From positions 1 to 64,000 of the forward strand of contig JAPEVF010000083.1 in the NCBI GenBank assembly GCA_029747585.1: a stretch of 64,000 nt of DNA. Direction: 5' to 3'. Under the pieces are notes generated by a model, which was given only the letters and a program-made list of their open reading frames with translations, made no database searches and was not told where the DNA came from. Position 1 is the first letter of the stretch. Every line of letters begins with the position of its first letter. Shown here piece by piece: positions 11,301 to 23,600 of this stretch. The DNA is from Pleurotus djamor (taxonomy: Eukaryota; Basidiomycota; Agaricomycetes; Agaricales; Pleurotaceae). The position numbers were made by a program, and so were the translations under genes.

Positions 11301-12468
11301 AGTTGTACGCAGCGTCAGGAAATCTTTCATTTCGCGCACAATTGTTGCCAGCTTCATTTAGAACAATGAAATCAACACCCATCAGTGTGGTATGATACAA
11401 AGTCGCTATTGGGTGTCAATGGCGTAGGTGCGGCGTTATGCGCATAAAACAATCAGATCGTTGTTGGCAAGTTGCCACGAAGAGCACGAGCACAATGATG
11501 TTGGATACACAACTCCTACTTTCCGTCCATGTAAACTTGAAGATCAGGGAGGATCAACGGGGTTCCTCCCAGGGTGCACTGAATTTAGCGCAAGGCACTG
11601 AGGTATCCATTTGTCCATTCATTTAAGGTGGGAAGCAACCGGCAAGGACGGTTATATTGTCTGATGCATCTATTCGTCTAAATCGGCGACACGGAATCCG
11701 TCTGTGTACTTCGACCAAAGTGCGTATGGGTGAGTCCTAACCGCTGGTGAAGCCTTGAGCTTGAGGCCTTGAGGAGGTACTTAGGAGGGGAAAGGGGAAC
11801 ATCGTGGAAACTTTTCACTCGTTGGGGTTGAACGTTGCAGCCCACTAAAAATCGAAAAAATCACTACTTAAGCCTGCCCACGAAGTTTGGTTCGTCTAGA
11901 GATCGTGGTGACGGGGGAGAGGGCCTGAAACTCCTTCAAATGTTCATGATAGAAATTAGCCTCCTTGAAAAGAGAAACCAAGACAGCGGTCGCCACATGG
12001 CACAGGTGGAGGATGCTGCTGTGGTTGGTCCAAATTTATCGCCATTTTAACGCAGAATTCCTCGTCGCCGCAGGTTGCTTCCATGTAGAGAGATGATTCG
12101 GAATTCCAGGTGCCCCAGTCTGATAATGGTATCGGTGGCTGGCAGATCGTACTCAGGAGTTGGTCCAACGCGACATATGGTATTCCGGACGCCAGTGCCA
12201 GTAATAGCGATGTGTCTCGTGGGCGTCGACATGGAAGGGGGGAAGAAACTACTGCGCTCTATTCATCGCGTGTACCTCTTGCCCAGTGACTAAGAGATAG
12301 AATTTGGATAGAATCAGAGAGCTTTGCAAACGCGAATTCATCCCTCCCTGAGTCCGTCAAATTGGGTGTGGGGCAAGCGATGAAGGCAGTTCTAACGTAT
12401 GATTTGACTCTATGATGACTCTATGATGATGCATCTAAGTATTCTAAGTTTACGAGATGGACACGCAG
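5371..12468. other. Gene-poor 7.1-kb region
   Basis: No open frame here shows a recognisable domain or a consistent exon series. The part next to the CENP-B-type gene (5371-8700) has many pyrimidine-rich stretches and could hold its promoter and a long 5' UTR. The part at 8700-12400 has scattered short frames and isolated TATA-like boxes (TATAAA at 9135-9140, TATATAAA at 10251-10258) with no convincing coding sequence downstream. A decayed gene, a non-coding transcript or lineage-specific small genes cannot be excluded. Confidence 0.45.
10251..10258 (+). promoter_or_regulatory. Orphan TATA box (TATATAAA)
   Basis: A full-consensus TATATAAAAG sits in the gene-poor region with no supported gene downstream. 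The nearest plus-strand frame (10314-10562, 82 codons) has no recognisable features. It may mark a non-coding or lost promoter, or be chance in an AT-rich patch. Confidence 0.3.
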
Positions 12469-13533
12469 CTATTTCAACCTGGCAAATACGTGTATATGGG
12501 CGAGACCTGGGACGCTCTGTAACCTCTGGAGTAATAGTGTCAGGGGATATTATTAATGAACAACGGCGAGGTTGGGGAACGACACTCACAGGCGGATTCA
12601 CAAACCAAGCGGTCTCCCACTTAGACTCGAGCCAGCGGTCCTTGACGAACAAGTCAATGTGCATACTAGCGCGTTGTATCAACGCTTCTTCCTCGTCTGA
12701 GCCTTTGGGGGACCTAATCAGCTTGTCCATTGTAATACCCCATTCAGAGAGCGCAGGAAGATAGGAAGGAAGCACTGAGGGAGGCGGCGGTGGCGAAAGA
12801 AGTCCAGTAAAACCCCAGAGACCATCTTGTTGGACGCGCGCAGCGATGGAGGTGGGTATTAGGTCTGGATGAAACACGGGTAGGCGAGTCCAAATGAGAG
12901 TGTGCTCAATGTCGGCAGGTACTAGGTGCAGCAAGGTCATTTAGATCGTGTCTTTATATATTAGATAGGACTAAATCCTGACCTGAATAGGGCCAGTCGT
13001 TCTGGATGATGCTGATGTACTTTCTTGGGGTGTCGACGGTAAAATATGGGGGCGCGTCGTCAGGGATGGGACGAGTGAGAGGTTCATCATCAGGACGGCC
13101 AGGTTCTTCCGACGCGAAGGCAGAATCATGCAACACAGAAGGCAGAAGCGACAACGTGTCTGGCTTCCCCCACTGTAACCGATGGTTCAGGAGATAATCC
13201 ACTGGAAAAATCAACGTAAGTTGCGAGGTTCTCAGAGATGCTTATGTAGAAACGACACACTTACCCATGGATCCATACTGAGCTTTGATCCCCGTCGCCC
13301 AGAGGTCATACCTCTTCTGCAGCTCTTTGTCTCGTTTCAAGAGTCCCAAATCTCTGGACCACTTCATAAGTGATGCTGGTCCACTACTAACCATCCTGCA
13401 GCGCCTACCCGGAGTTGACGAAGCATTTTAGCTGTTCCCAAGTGAAATTTGCTGGATAGTGCGCTAGTAGTTCTTCTCGAGTTGGCAAACCGACACCGAG
13501 TGGCACCTGGCCGCTAGCTGTCGTCGAGGTCAT
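12469..13533 (-). CDS. DUF3605-family protein
   Basis: The start MTSTTASGQVPLGVGLPTRE is at 13533. Several short introns follow (near 13400, 13260, 12960 and 12570). Conserved blocks in order are: HYPANFTWEQLKCFVNSG; a segment with WSRDLGLLKRDKELQKRY and KAQYGSM; YLLNHRLQWGKPDTLSLL; YISIIQNDWPYS; ADIEHTLIWTRLPVFHPD; a second long exon ending WETAWFVNPP; and, after the last intron, LQSVPGLAHIHVFAR then LK and a TAG stop at 12471-12469. The NDWPYS...EHTLIWTRLP and WFVNPP...LQSVPGLAHIHVF blocks are hallmarks of DUF3605, a fungal family of unknown function; the protein has no signal peptide or membrane segment. It is divergent from the gene at 13628, with only 94 bp between start codons, so the two probably share a promoter. 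Confidence 0.75.
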
Positions 13534-13627
13534 GGTTGAACTTGATAGTAAACGATGAGTGGCAGATTGACGCCTGTGGGACGCCTGCTTCTTTGCTTCT
13601 TCTACCATTCTTCCATCCAGCTTCCAG

Positions 13628-14809
13628 ATGTCAACCTACCCTGGACGCCAGGGAAATCAACGCTCTCGAGGTCGAGGACAATGGCGTGGCCGAGGAGGTG
13701 CCAAACGATCTATGGATCTTGTTGCCTCAGTCAGTCGAAGTAGTGGCTTGGAGAAAGATGGTGATACGTGGGTTCGAACCTCTCAGTTGCACGGGTCTCT
13801 GAATATTCCTAGTTGCATAGTCTGAAAGATTACAAGATACAGGAAGAGTATCTACAGTTCGTCGAGGAGAAATTAGGTAGGGGTTTCCTCGCCGTTCGTC
13901 GAGAACAGTGTTGACCCGGTCGTCGCAGCGAAACTTGGACCCCTCGCAGACGTGGAACGCACTGACAAACGAAGGAACGAAGAGGAAAACATCCTTATCC
14001 TCTTCCGTACGTAATATCAGTTTGGATGAGACTTTGTTGACCGATAGATCAATACAGGGAAGCTGAGAGAAGGCGTGTCCTCGTCAAATAGACAGGACGC
14101 GTTCGCGCTGCAAGGTTCGCAAGCAATTCTGTCTCCAGGATTCTGTATAATAACCTCGTCGGTTCGCTTAGTTTATGAAATGTCCCTCTTTCTCTCCGCC
14201 ATCTTCGAATCGTCAAAGCAACTCAACTCCGTCATCCCGCAGCTTGCCCCGTTGTATCAGTCCGCTTCAACACATCCTCAATCCTGTCGCTTAGCGGCGA
14301 CTCTGGTTTCTCTCGTTCACTACCTAGTGGACAGTTACCCTCTGCAGGGTGTTTATCAGCAACACTTCGATTCTATTCCATCCAGTTTCTTCCCTACTTC
14401 GTCTGAGGCACGGAAGTGGATGTCCGCGTTGTCCAGGGCGCTGCGTACTCATAATTACATCGGTTTCGAGGCATTGTCCGGATCTGAGGCCATATCATCA
14501 TTCTGTAAAGATGATGGAAAGATCGGTGTTTTGGCGAAGCGCGCATTGCTGACAACTATTGAGGCCTTACGACGCAAGTCCCGCGACACGACTTGGACTA
14601 TCCTGAGGTCATCGTACAGGGAGTGGAGTTGCCAACCCGATTATGATGTGACCAGGAACTGGTTGGAACGATGTCTTGCTCTACGGTCGGTACTTGGTAC
14701 CGCTAAAGACATCAGCGTAGAAGAATGGCTGAGCTGTAGGGAAAAGGAAGGTCACGTTCGCCCTAAGGATGGCGTTGAAGGGCGATGGCTCGTCTACCGT
14801 CAAAAATAA
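13628..14809 (+). CDS. SAC3/GANP-like helical protein (tentative)
   Basis: The start MSTYPGRQGNQRSRGRGQWR gives an RG-rich N terminus that could bind RNA. Splicing (gtgatacg...ctgaaag is in phase) leads to DYKIQEEYLQFVEEKL. Further short exons carry LADVERTDKRRNEEEN and ILILFRKLREGVSSSN. After an intron near 14125-14170, which ends at the tatgaaatgtcc junction, the main exon reads VYEMSLFLSAIFESSKQLNS, LVHYLVDSYPLQGVYQQH and MSALSRALRTHNYIGFEALS, ending EGRWLVYRQK. The order of FALQVYE, helical repeats and a 'RALRTHNYIGF' block resembles the SAC3/GANP/LENG8 homology region of mRNA-export and related factors. The match is by eye only; another PCI-like helical protein is possible. That a multi-exon gene exists is well supported. 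Confidence 0.5.
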
Positions 14810-14962
14810 AGCGGGGAATGTCTAATATGATTTATAGTACAAATTAAAACCTCAAAGGTGTGTATGGTCCGCGTCTTTCTTACGTACCTACAACCAGCCT
14901 ACAAGTGAGTCGCCCGCGAAACCGTCGTGGACCGCTCTTGAGCCACCACAACCTCCACGACG

Positions 14963-16954
14963 TCACACTAGCACAGGAATAAAGTCAAAGTGGGATGGAC
15001 ATGGAAGCGATTCGAACTGACTGACCGGAGTTCTGGTGGCTTGGCCGAACTGAGGGAACCCAGCTTCATTAATGGTGGGCTGTGCATCTCTATCAGCCGT
15101 TGTTGGCCGACGGCGTGACGCCTCTATGGTACCGCCCTTGGAGAAAGTGAGGAAGGCATCGTGCGCCTGCAATACGACGGTTGAGGGGGTCTCTTTTTGG
15201 AAGTATCGCCGAGCGTTCAGCCTATAAATAGAATCCAATTTTGGGCACGGGCGCGGCTGCGGATTCGCTAGAACGACGGGAGGGGCTTACATGGCCATCA
15301 ACGAGTTGATGTGTACTAAAATTATCTATCAGATTCGGTTTTGAGGGGTGGGTCTGGATATTCTTACCTGTGGAGAGAATGATTCGGATACCCATGAATG
15401 CGTACGACGATCTTCTCGTCGCATACTGCCGAGGACTAAGGTGAGTTTTGCTTTCAGACTTTAGATGATGAGGTCATCTTACGGCCACTATAGAGGCAAC
15501 GGAAAAGACACTGAGGATAAGGAAGTTAAAATAAGAAAGAAGTTTATGCAATTCGATATTTACCCTGTGAATATACCAGTGTTTAGGGCATACGATGTGA
15601 GCACGACGACGGTTGAATCGGTCCTGTTTCAAGCCGTATTGAATGACTGCGGAATCGATATCAAAGGCTGTAAGGTGTGCGAACCATGAAGTTGCTTTGG
15701 GCCGCCTGATCAACAACATGATCAAAACAATTGATATTGAGAAATCGGCGACACATGTCGATGCCAGACATGAGTATACCACCGCCTAGATTTGAAGTTG
15801 TCAGTAGATGAACCGATACTTTGGATGTGACTTACCGGTAAATGTTGGAACCCATCCAACTGTGAGACAAGGGATCTGACATGATGTTCGTTAGTAGACG
15901 AGGACTGATAAGGGTATCGAAGACTACACTCACAACTGGTACGATGCATCTAAAATAGATGAGAGAACGATCAATGATTCGCGAGATCAGCGCGGAAGCG
16001 AAGGTACGTGCATAGTCCGGACACTACGGGATATTCAGCTTCGGTCTGTACCAAGATTCGAGCGATCATACTTACCCAGGCTAGACGCCGAGAAGACGGT
16101 CTGATTTATATCAGAGGAGGCAGAAAGCCAACGAAGGGGATGCAGTGTGAAATGACAGCTTACCAGAATTGTAGTCAGAAGTGCTGGTCGTCGAAACCCG
16201 TTCAGTGTTGCAACTGAGCGATGCGATTGAGATCATAGATGGTTGGGGTAAAATTTGGAGAATGATACGCACGCCGCCATATTCTTAGGATGTATAGACT
16301 TCACGGAACGCAATGAGTCCTTCAAAGTTTGCAAAGGGGACGAATACTTACGAGTGGGCAATGGAGATGATGATCGCCTGAGTGAAGAAGGTGGCTTCAG
16401 GTGGCATGGTGGTGACGAAAGGATACTCTATACCTCCATTGCAAAAATTGCCTTCGATGTTAAAGAGAGGTCAATGTCGCTACCATTTTCAAAGAACCGA
16501 GACTCACTATGCATGTCCAAATGAAGTGCTTGCTCGCAGCGTCCACGAGAACGTCACTGCTTAGCGGTCTGACGATGAGAAAGCGGTACAAGGTATGCGC
16601 GAGGAAGCAGGTTGACAGAAAATCCAATATCCTGTTGCGGTCTTTGAGTGAGTAGAGGGCGTAGATTCACGGTTATGGATGCGGTTCACCAAAGACCGCC
16701 AACCTTGAGGTAGACTTGTCAGTCAGGTTATCGACATGTACTTCAATCGGATTACCCACAACAACTCGATGCAAAAGAGGTTCCTTCCCGCAGTTCTTTA
16801 CAAGAAAGGATCCACTCTGCACGGTGCTCGTCCCAAGCAGTCTAAAGGTCAAGAATGAGTACGACATCATAGAAGCCCGTAACCGAGCTGACATTGCTGA
16901 GGCCAGTAAGCCGATGAAAAGCGGTCCATAGGTCGACTCGGGATCCAAGGTCAT
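14963..16954 (-). CDS. DUF6534-family multi-pass membrane protein
   Basis: The start is at 16954 (MTLDPESTYGPLFIGLLASA). The gene is cut into many small exons over 2 kb. Recognisable pieces in order are: the YGPLFIGLLAS first membrane helix; a LLGTSTVQSGSF segment; RIYALYSLKDRNRILDFL followed by CFLAHTLYRFLIV; an ADFSISIVLIMLLIRRP segment, equivalent to the family's A-D-x-x-I-x-x-x-L helix; and INSLMAM spliced to LNARRYFQKETPSTVV, matching the family's 'NS-x-L-A-x-LN-x-R' signature just before the cytoplasmic tail. Such proteins are predicted plasma-membrane or endomembrane proteins with about seven helices, abundant in Agaricomycetes, with unknown function. Exact exon limits in the middle (15790-16650) are uncertain, and some segments diverge from the family, so decay of an internal exon is possible. 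Confidence 0.65.
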
Positions 16955-17693
16955 GAGCTCTGGAGAAGTGGATTGGTAAACTGGGGATGTTTTGCCATGT
17001 CAAACTGGGATATTTAGCGGCAACTCCGTGTGGCCTGCATCAACATCATACATAGGTAATATGACTTGCGACGCCCATATCGTACCTTCTCATGGTGGCA
17101 TGGGAATCGATGATCAACTTGTTGAAGTTGTTGACAAAGGCCGTTAGGCAGGGGCTATCCCGTTCCGTGATGAAACACGGTTTTGGGAGTATCAAGGGAG
17201 TATGCTAGAGTAGTATTAGTGAAGCCTGCAAAGGTGTAAAAGAATGCGGCGAAACCCTTAGCCTGGTAAACGCAGAATGCCACGTCCAGTTCCTCGTTTG
17301 CGTGGGCGAAGAAGAGGGGAAAGTAGTAATGCTCGGATGATATATGTCTGGTAGTTGTAACATCCATCTTCTCTGCAAGCTTTCCCAGAAACTTACAAGA
17401 ACGGCTGGAATCGACCGATGAAGCTTGAAGCTTGAAGCTTCGAACACTTGGACTCCTAATATCACGTGTAGTAGTTACCTGAAAAGGTAAAGTCGGGCAT
17501 CTCGGCCCAATCTTCAANTTTTTTTTTCTTCCACCTCCTCCCCGTCGTCCTCGACGACGTCAAAAGGTCGTTTTGACCACCGCGACTNCCACAAACGATC
17601 ACGAAACTGCATACCCACAACTTTCCTGTAAAATTTGAGAAACTTCGCCCTTCAATATTTCATGTATCGTTGCTCAATATAAGTATCTTCGCT
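16955..17693. other. Intergenic region between DUF6534 gene and midasin
   Basis: 739 bp between divergent genes. A minus-strand open frame (17517-17155) could be an exon series, but I found no domain, no consistent splice phase and no signal. A poly-T run with an N follows at 17517 and another N is at 17588. The GAAGCTT repeat (17420-17440) lies here. The midasin promoter must lie in the right-hand half. Confidence 0.4.
17420..17440. repeat. Three tandem GAAGCTT units
   Basis: The 7-mer GAAGCTT is repeated three times. The same 7-mer array recurs at 42616-42640. It is a short microsatellite built on the palindrome AAGCTT. Confidence 0.8.
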
Positions 17694-20600
17694 ATGGACC
17701 TCGCCGATGCTATTCATAACCCATTGGCCGTCAACCTCGCCCGACAAACCAACATCTTGCTGGAAGAACTAGGCACTCTATATACGCCTGCGATCCAAGA
17801 ATGCACCAGCCCAACGCAGCTTCTCAATTTGCTCTCACAACTACTCTCCGAACCGGCCAAAACATCTATCATCGCAAGGTTATTCCGACCGCTTCTCTTG
17901 GATCTCTGTGCTCGCTGGCTACAAGCCACGGGAACTCTTGAAAACGAGCTTGTTGCACTGTGCTATCTGGTCGAAGTGCACGAAGAGTTGTTCCCGTACG
18001 TATGGATATGGATATCTGCCTCTGTGCGATGAACTCATCATGATTCACAGGATCTTATACCGCCTCCTTCAGCGCCCGCAATATGAAGGCGGGCCGCTTC
18101 AATGGATATCATCAGAAGTCCAGCCAGCATCAATATCTATCGAACGACTCCACAAACTTTTACTAGCTTATTTTCGCATCTTGCAAGTCAATCGCCAGCT
18201 TCCAGAACAATTATCATGGTCTCTCGCACCTCTTCATACCCTTATATGGGCTACCGATCTCGATAATGGATCGCGAATGCTCGCCATCCAGTGCTATGCA
18301 CTTCAACTCGGTATGGGTGAAGCTGCACGAATGGAGTTGGAAACCCAGATATTTGGTCCCCCGTGTGAGAAGGATTGCTGGATTGAATATGGTCAGGAAC
18401 TCGATGGGACGTCGAAGAAGACCGACGGATGGGTGTTACCTCTTGTGGAAGCGGCTCGTATACGCAGTGGGCGGGATAGCATTGCCGCCAATCAAGAAGA
18501 TTTCTACTACGCCGATGAGGGTCAACCAAATCAGTCATTATCGCCTTCGGAGCTGAGGTAAGCCTTTGCTGACATCTTTGACCTTTCTAATACCCAGTCT
18601 AGTCCGTATATTGTTGATATCCATGGTATACTGCTCGTTCGAGATCCACCTTCCACTCTCCAAGGACCCGTCACGTTTGTTGAAACACAAACCGCGATCC
18701 GGGCTCTGCGATCTTTGGCAATCCACATGTCACTTCGGGTCCCGGTACTCTTCACATCGCCTCCGTCTTGCGGCAAGTCACTTCTCATAACACATCTTGC
18801 CAAACTTCTGCATCCGAATAGTTCAAACCATATCATTACAATCCATCTAGCCGACACTTCTCTAGACCCTCGATCGCTTCTTGGCTCATACATCTCGTCA
18901 CCCACACAACCAGGAGCATTTGAATGGAAGGATGGAACCTTAGTGAGGGCTATGAAACAAGGGAAGTGGCTTGTTCTGGAAGATATCGATCGGGGGAGCA
19001 GTGAAGTGCTGGGTATCATCAAACCCTTGGCGAAGTCCATGCGGTTGACTAAATGGATCGGTGGTCGGGCTACAATCGATGTTCCCGGACACGGCATCGT
19101 CGTCGCTGCTCATGGATTCGCGCTCTTCGCGACACGATCAACAGCCCCATCAAAGGACAGCCAATTCCCGGGTGCCACATTCTTTGGATCACACAAGTTC
19201 TACGAAGTCATTCTACAGTCGCCGACCTTAGATGAATTGCAGCTCATCATCGACACTCAATTCCCGAGAATAGCTGGAGGGCTGGCTCATTCGTTGATCC
19301 TTCTGTGGCGTGGAATTGTCGACCTCGGGACTTCAGCGTCGGTCAGGGATGTTGGCTTGCGAGAGCTCCAGAAATTTTGCCAACGCGTCTCGGATCTCCT
19401 TCCTCCATCATTCTCACCTCCGCCAGTCGCAAGCCCGTTGATCACCGTTGAATCCATTTTCCCTAACTCTGCCATCAGGGAAGAAATTTATGTGGAAGCG
19501 AGAGATGTCTTCTTTGGTGCCGGGAGCATCACCTCGGCAGCGCAAGCTCATCACGACACAGTTTCTAGTGCTATTGGCCAACATCTAGGCCTAGACGCTG
19601 ACAGGCAAGCTTGGGCGCTCAGTGTAGCACCATCTTTCAACATCGAGAAAGACGTCAATGGCTTTGTGGTCGCCGTGCAAGCTGGTCGATCACGCCTAGT
19701 AGCCCAAACTCTTAAACGTCAAGCCACCCTTCCATCCACCCGACCGTTCGCTCTTCACAAACCAGCCATCTGCCTCCTCTCTCGCATTGCTACCGCCGTG
19801 TCTCTCAACGAACCCATCCTCCTTACTGGTGAGACTGGTACCGGCAAAACCAGTGTGGTCTCATACCTCGCCTCCCTCCTCCGACGTCCACTCATCTCCT
19901 TAAATTTATCCCATCAAACGGAGTCCGCTGATTTGTTGGGAGGTTTCAAACCCATTGACGCGCGCTTACCGGCCACCTCCCTCCACGCTCAGTTTCTAGA
20001 GCTTTTCGGTCTGACATTCAGCCGAAAGAAGAACGCAAAGTTCGAAGACTCGGTTAGAAAGGCAGTTATTGAAGAGAATTGGAGGCGATGTGTAGCGTTG
20101 TGGAAGGAGGCCGTCAGGCTCGCGCGGGAAAGAATCGCTGCCAAACTGCAGGAAGATGTGTCAGTCGTTAACTTCTTGAGTTGCACATCATTAACATCAA
20201 CTCATATGTTCCCTTAGGCAAGAAAACTCGGATGCTCCTCGGAAACGTCGCAAGCTGGATGAAGAGAACCTCTTATCTTCAGAAGGTCGTTGGACAGCAT
20301 TTGGGGATGCGGTTTCTCAGTTTGAGGTACAGCACGTTTCAGGACAAGGGAGGTTTGCCTTTGGCTTCGTTGAAGGGCCTTTGGTCAAGGCCATAAGGAA
20401 CGGTGATTGGTGCGCCAGGGCTCTGCTTGTTTCGGGACGTGGTCTAATGCATGTGTAGGGTACTGCTCGATGAAGTCAACCTGGCAAGTCCAGAGACATT
20501 GGAGTGTATCTCTGGATTGCTGCACGGACCCACGGCCTCCATCACTTTGACTGAACAAGGCTCTCTCGAACCTGTTCCCCGTCACCCTGATTTCCGGCTT

Positions 20601-23600
20601 TTCGCCTGTATGAATCCCGCCACGGACGTCGGCAAAAAGGACCTTCCTCCCAACATTCGAGCTCGCTTCACCGAATTCGATGTTCCATCCCCCGACTCAG
20701 ACCGAGAAACCCTCCTCACAATCGTCAATCAGTATCTTGGTCATGCTGCTGTAGGAGACAAGGGTGCTATCTTGAACATCGCCGAGTTTTACGTGGCTGT
20801 AAAGCAACTTGCCCAATCTGGCCAGATTGCGGACGGTTCCAACCACAAGCCGCACTTCAGTATGCGTACCCTGACTCGAGCGCTGACTTTCGCTTCTGAC
20901 ATCACTAGCTTATATGGTCTTCGGCGAGCGATCTGGGAGGGCTGCTTGATGGCATTTACTATGGTCTTGGACGCACCCAGTGCTGAGCTCGTCACGGGGT
21001 TGGCCCAGAAACACCTATTAGCTGGAGTTCGGAACCCTCGCGCGATGCTGGCGCAGGAAATCTCCGATCCCTCCATCACTCGTTCAGATCGATATGTCAA
21101 GCTGGGGCCCTTCTACTTGGAGAAGGGACCGTTCCCCGATGATCCTATGGACGAATACATCATGACTCCTTCCGTTGAAGCCAAGTTGATTGACTTGGCT
21201 CGCATCATCCTCACACGTCGCTTCCCCGTTCTCATCGAAGGGCCTACCTCCAGTGGCAAGACGAGCTCTGTCGAATACCTCGCTCGCAGAACTGGACACC
21301 GGTTTGTTCGAATCAACAACCACGAACATACTGACATTCAAGAGTATGTTGGGTCATATGTGTCTGATCCTGAGACGGGGAAGTTCGTTTTCAAAGATGG
21401 GCTACTTGTCCAAGCTCTCCGAGAAGGCCATTGGATTGTCCTTGATGAATTGAACTTGGCGCCAACGGACGTTTTGGAGGCGCTTAATCGGCTCCTTGAC
21501 GACAACCGCGAGCTGGTCATCCCGGAGACCCATGAGGTGGTCAAACCACATCCTCATTTTATGCTGTTTGCAGCGCAGAACCCTCCCGGGCTCTATGCAG
21601 GCAGGAAAGTTCTTTCACGTGCTTTTCGTAACCGCTTTTTGGAGGTCCACTACGAAGACGTCCCCCAATCCGAGCTCGAGACTATTCTCTGCCAACGATG
21701 TCAAATTGCTCCTTCTTATGGAAAGAAGATTGTTGCTGTCTTTCGGGAGCTCCAGAAGCGAAGACAGTCTGGCCGTGTCTTTGATAGCAAGGAAGGCTTT
21801 GCAACTCTACGAGATCTCTTCCGTTGGGCTGGGCNGGGACGCAGTCGGTTATCAGGAGTTGGCTGAGAACGGTTACATGCTTTTAGCAGAGCGCGCTCGT
21901 AAGGATGACGACCAGGTTGTTGTGAAGGATGTAATCGAGTCCATTATGGGAGTAAAACTCGACCCTCAATCAATGTACCGACTTGATCGCCTGGATCGGG
22001 ATCTAGCTGTGTACCTTGGGTGTTCCCTTCCCAATTCTTCTCAGCTTGCTTGGACGACCGCTATGCAACGCCTCTTCATCTTGGTCGCGCGCGCATTGCG
22101 ATTCAACGAGCCCATCCTTCTTGTCGGCGAAACTGGTACGGGGAAAACATCGATATGTCAACTCTATGCAGACGCCGTATCTCAGCAACTCCACATGTTG
22201 AACTGTCACCAAAACACAGAGACGGCCGATCTCCTTGGTGGCTTGCGCCCTGTTCGTAACCGAGGCATGAACGAAGCCAATACCATTCAAGAACTCCTTG
22301 CTACATTGAGCACTTTCAATATCTCAGTCGCTGATCCATCCAAAGATGGCCTGCGTATGGCAATCGAAGGCTTACTCGCATCTCCCGGTGCTTTGGATCC
22401 AAGCTGTGTGCCTGTGTTACAGGACGCTTCGAAGCGACTGAATAGTTTAGGGCAAATGTTCGAGTGGAAGGATGGTCCCCTCGTGCAGGCAATGCGACAA
22501 GGCTCTGTGTTCCTCCTAGACGAAATATCTTTGGCAGACGATTCTGTCCTTGAACGCCTAAATAGTGTGCTGGAACCTGCGCGTACTTTGGTCCTGGCTG
22601 AACGTGGTGGTGATCGTTCTGACATCCCTTTCGTGTTGGCCGCCGAATCCTTCAAGCTTGTCGCAACGATGAATCCTGGCGGGGACTTCGGGAAGAAAGA
22701 GTTGTCTCCTGCTCTTCGAAATCGCTTTACTGAAATCTGGGTTCCCTCTGTTACAGCTCGGTCGGACCTGGAGCTTATTGTCGATACTCGTTGGCAATTC
22801 GATGTTCTTAAACCCTATACAAATAAATTGTTGGACTTCGTCGAATGGTTATGTCGTGAAGTCACTGATCCTTCTCTCGCGAGCTTGCGAGATATCCTCG
22901 TATGAGCCAGTCTTTCACTATTGTCCTAAATGTACTGACTTCTATGTCGATAGGCTTGGGTCGATTTTTCCAACGCTCTTGTCCGTCGATCGGAGGAGAA
23001 TCATATGTCGCTCAGCGAGATCTTCGTAAGTCTTTGTTAAAATGTCACCAAGTCTATACTAAACGAAACTTGTCAGCACCATGGGGCCCAAATGGCTTAC
23101 CTCGACGGATTGGGCTCGTTTCCGCAACTCATGTCCTACAGCCAAGGGGCCTTGACGAAGCTCCGAGCGCGCGCGCTTTCGAGAGTTCACGAACTTGTAC
23201 CTCTTCTCGCCTCGACGATCCCTCTCAACATTCCAGAAGGCATGGTGCGAATTGGCCAGTTTGACCTGCCCAAGGGTGCCTTTAGCACACCGCTGCAATC
23301 GTTCAATTTAGAGACCCCAAGTACACAAGTCAATGTTATGAGGGTTGCTCGTGCTTGTCAATTACCTAAGCCTGTCCTCCTTGAAGGCAGCCCTGGAGTT
23401 GGAAAAACGACCCTCGTCACTGCCCTTGCTGCACTATCGTCCCACCGTCTGTGTAGAATCAACCTCTCTGATCAGACGGATCTCATTGATCTATTTGGAT
23501 CAGACCTACCTGTTGATGGAGGAAAACCTGGTGAATTCATGTGGAAGGATGCCGAATTCCTCAGAGCGATGCAGGAAGGCCATTGGGTACTACTGGACGA

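Noticed and set aside
13739..13800. GTGGGTTCGAACCTCTC, similar to a tRNA T-arm
   Set aside because: No matching acceptor, D-arm or anticodon arm at the right distance, and it lies in an intron of the SAC3-like gene.
17155..17517. Minus-strand 120-codon frame (AYSLDTPKTVFHHGTG end)
   Set aside because: No domain, no coherent splice connection to the DUF6534 gene, and a poly-T/N run at its start; kept only as a note.
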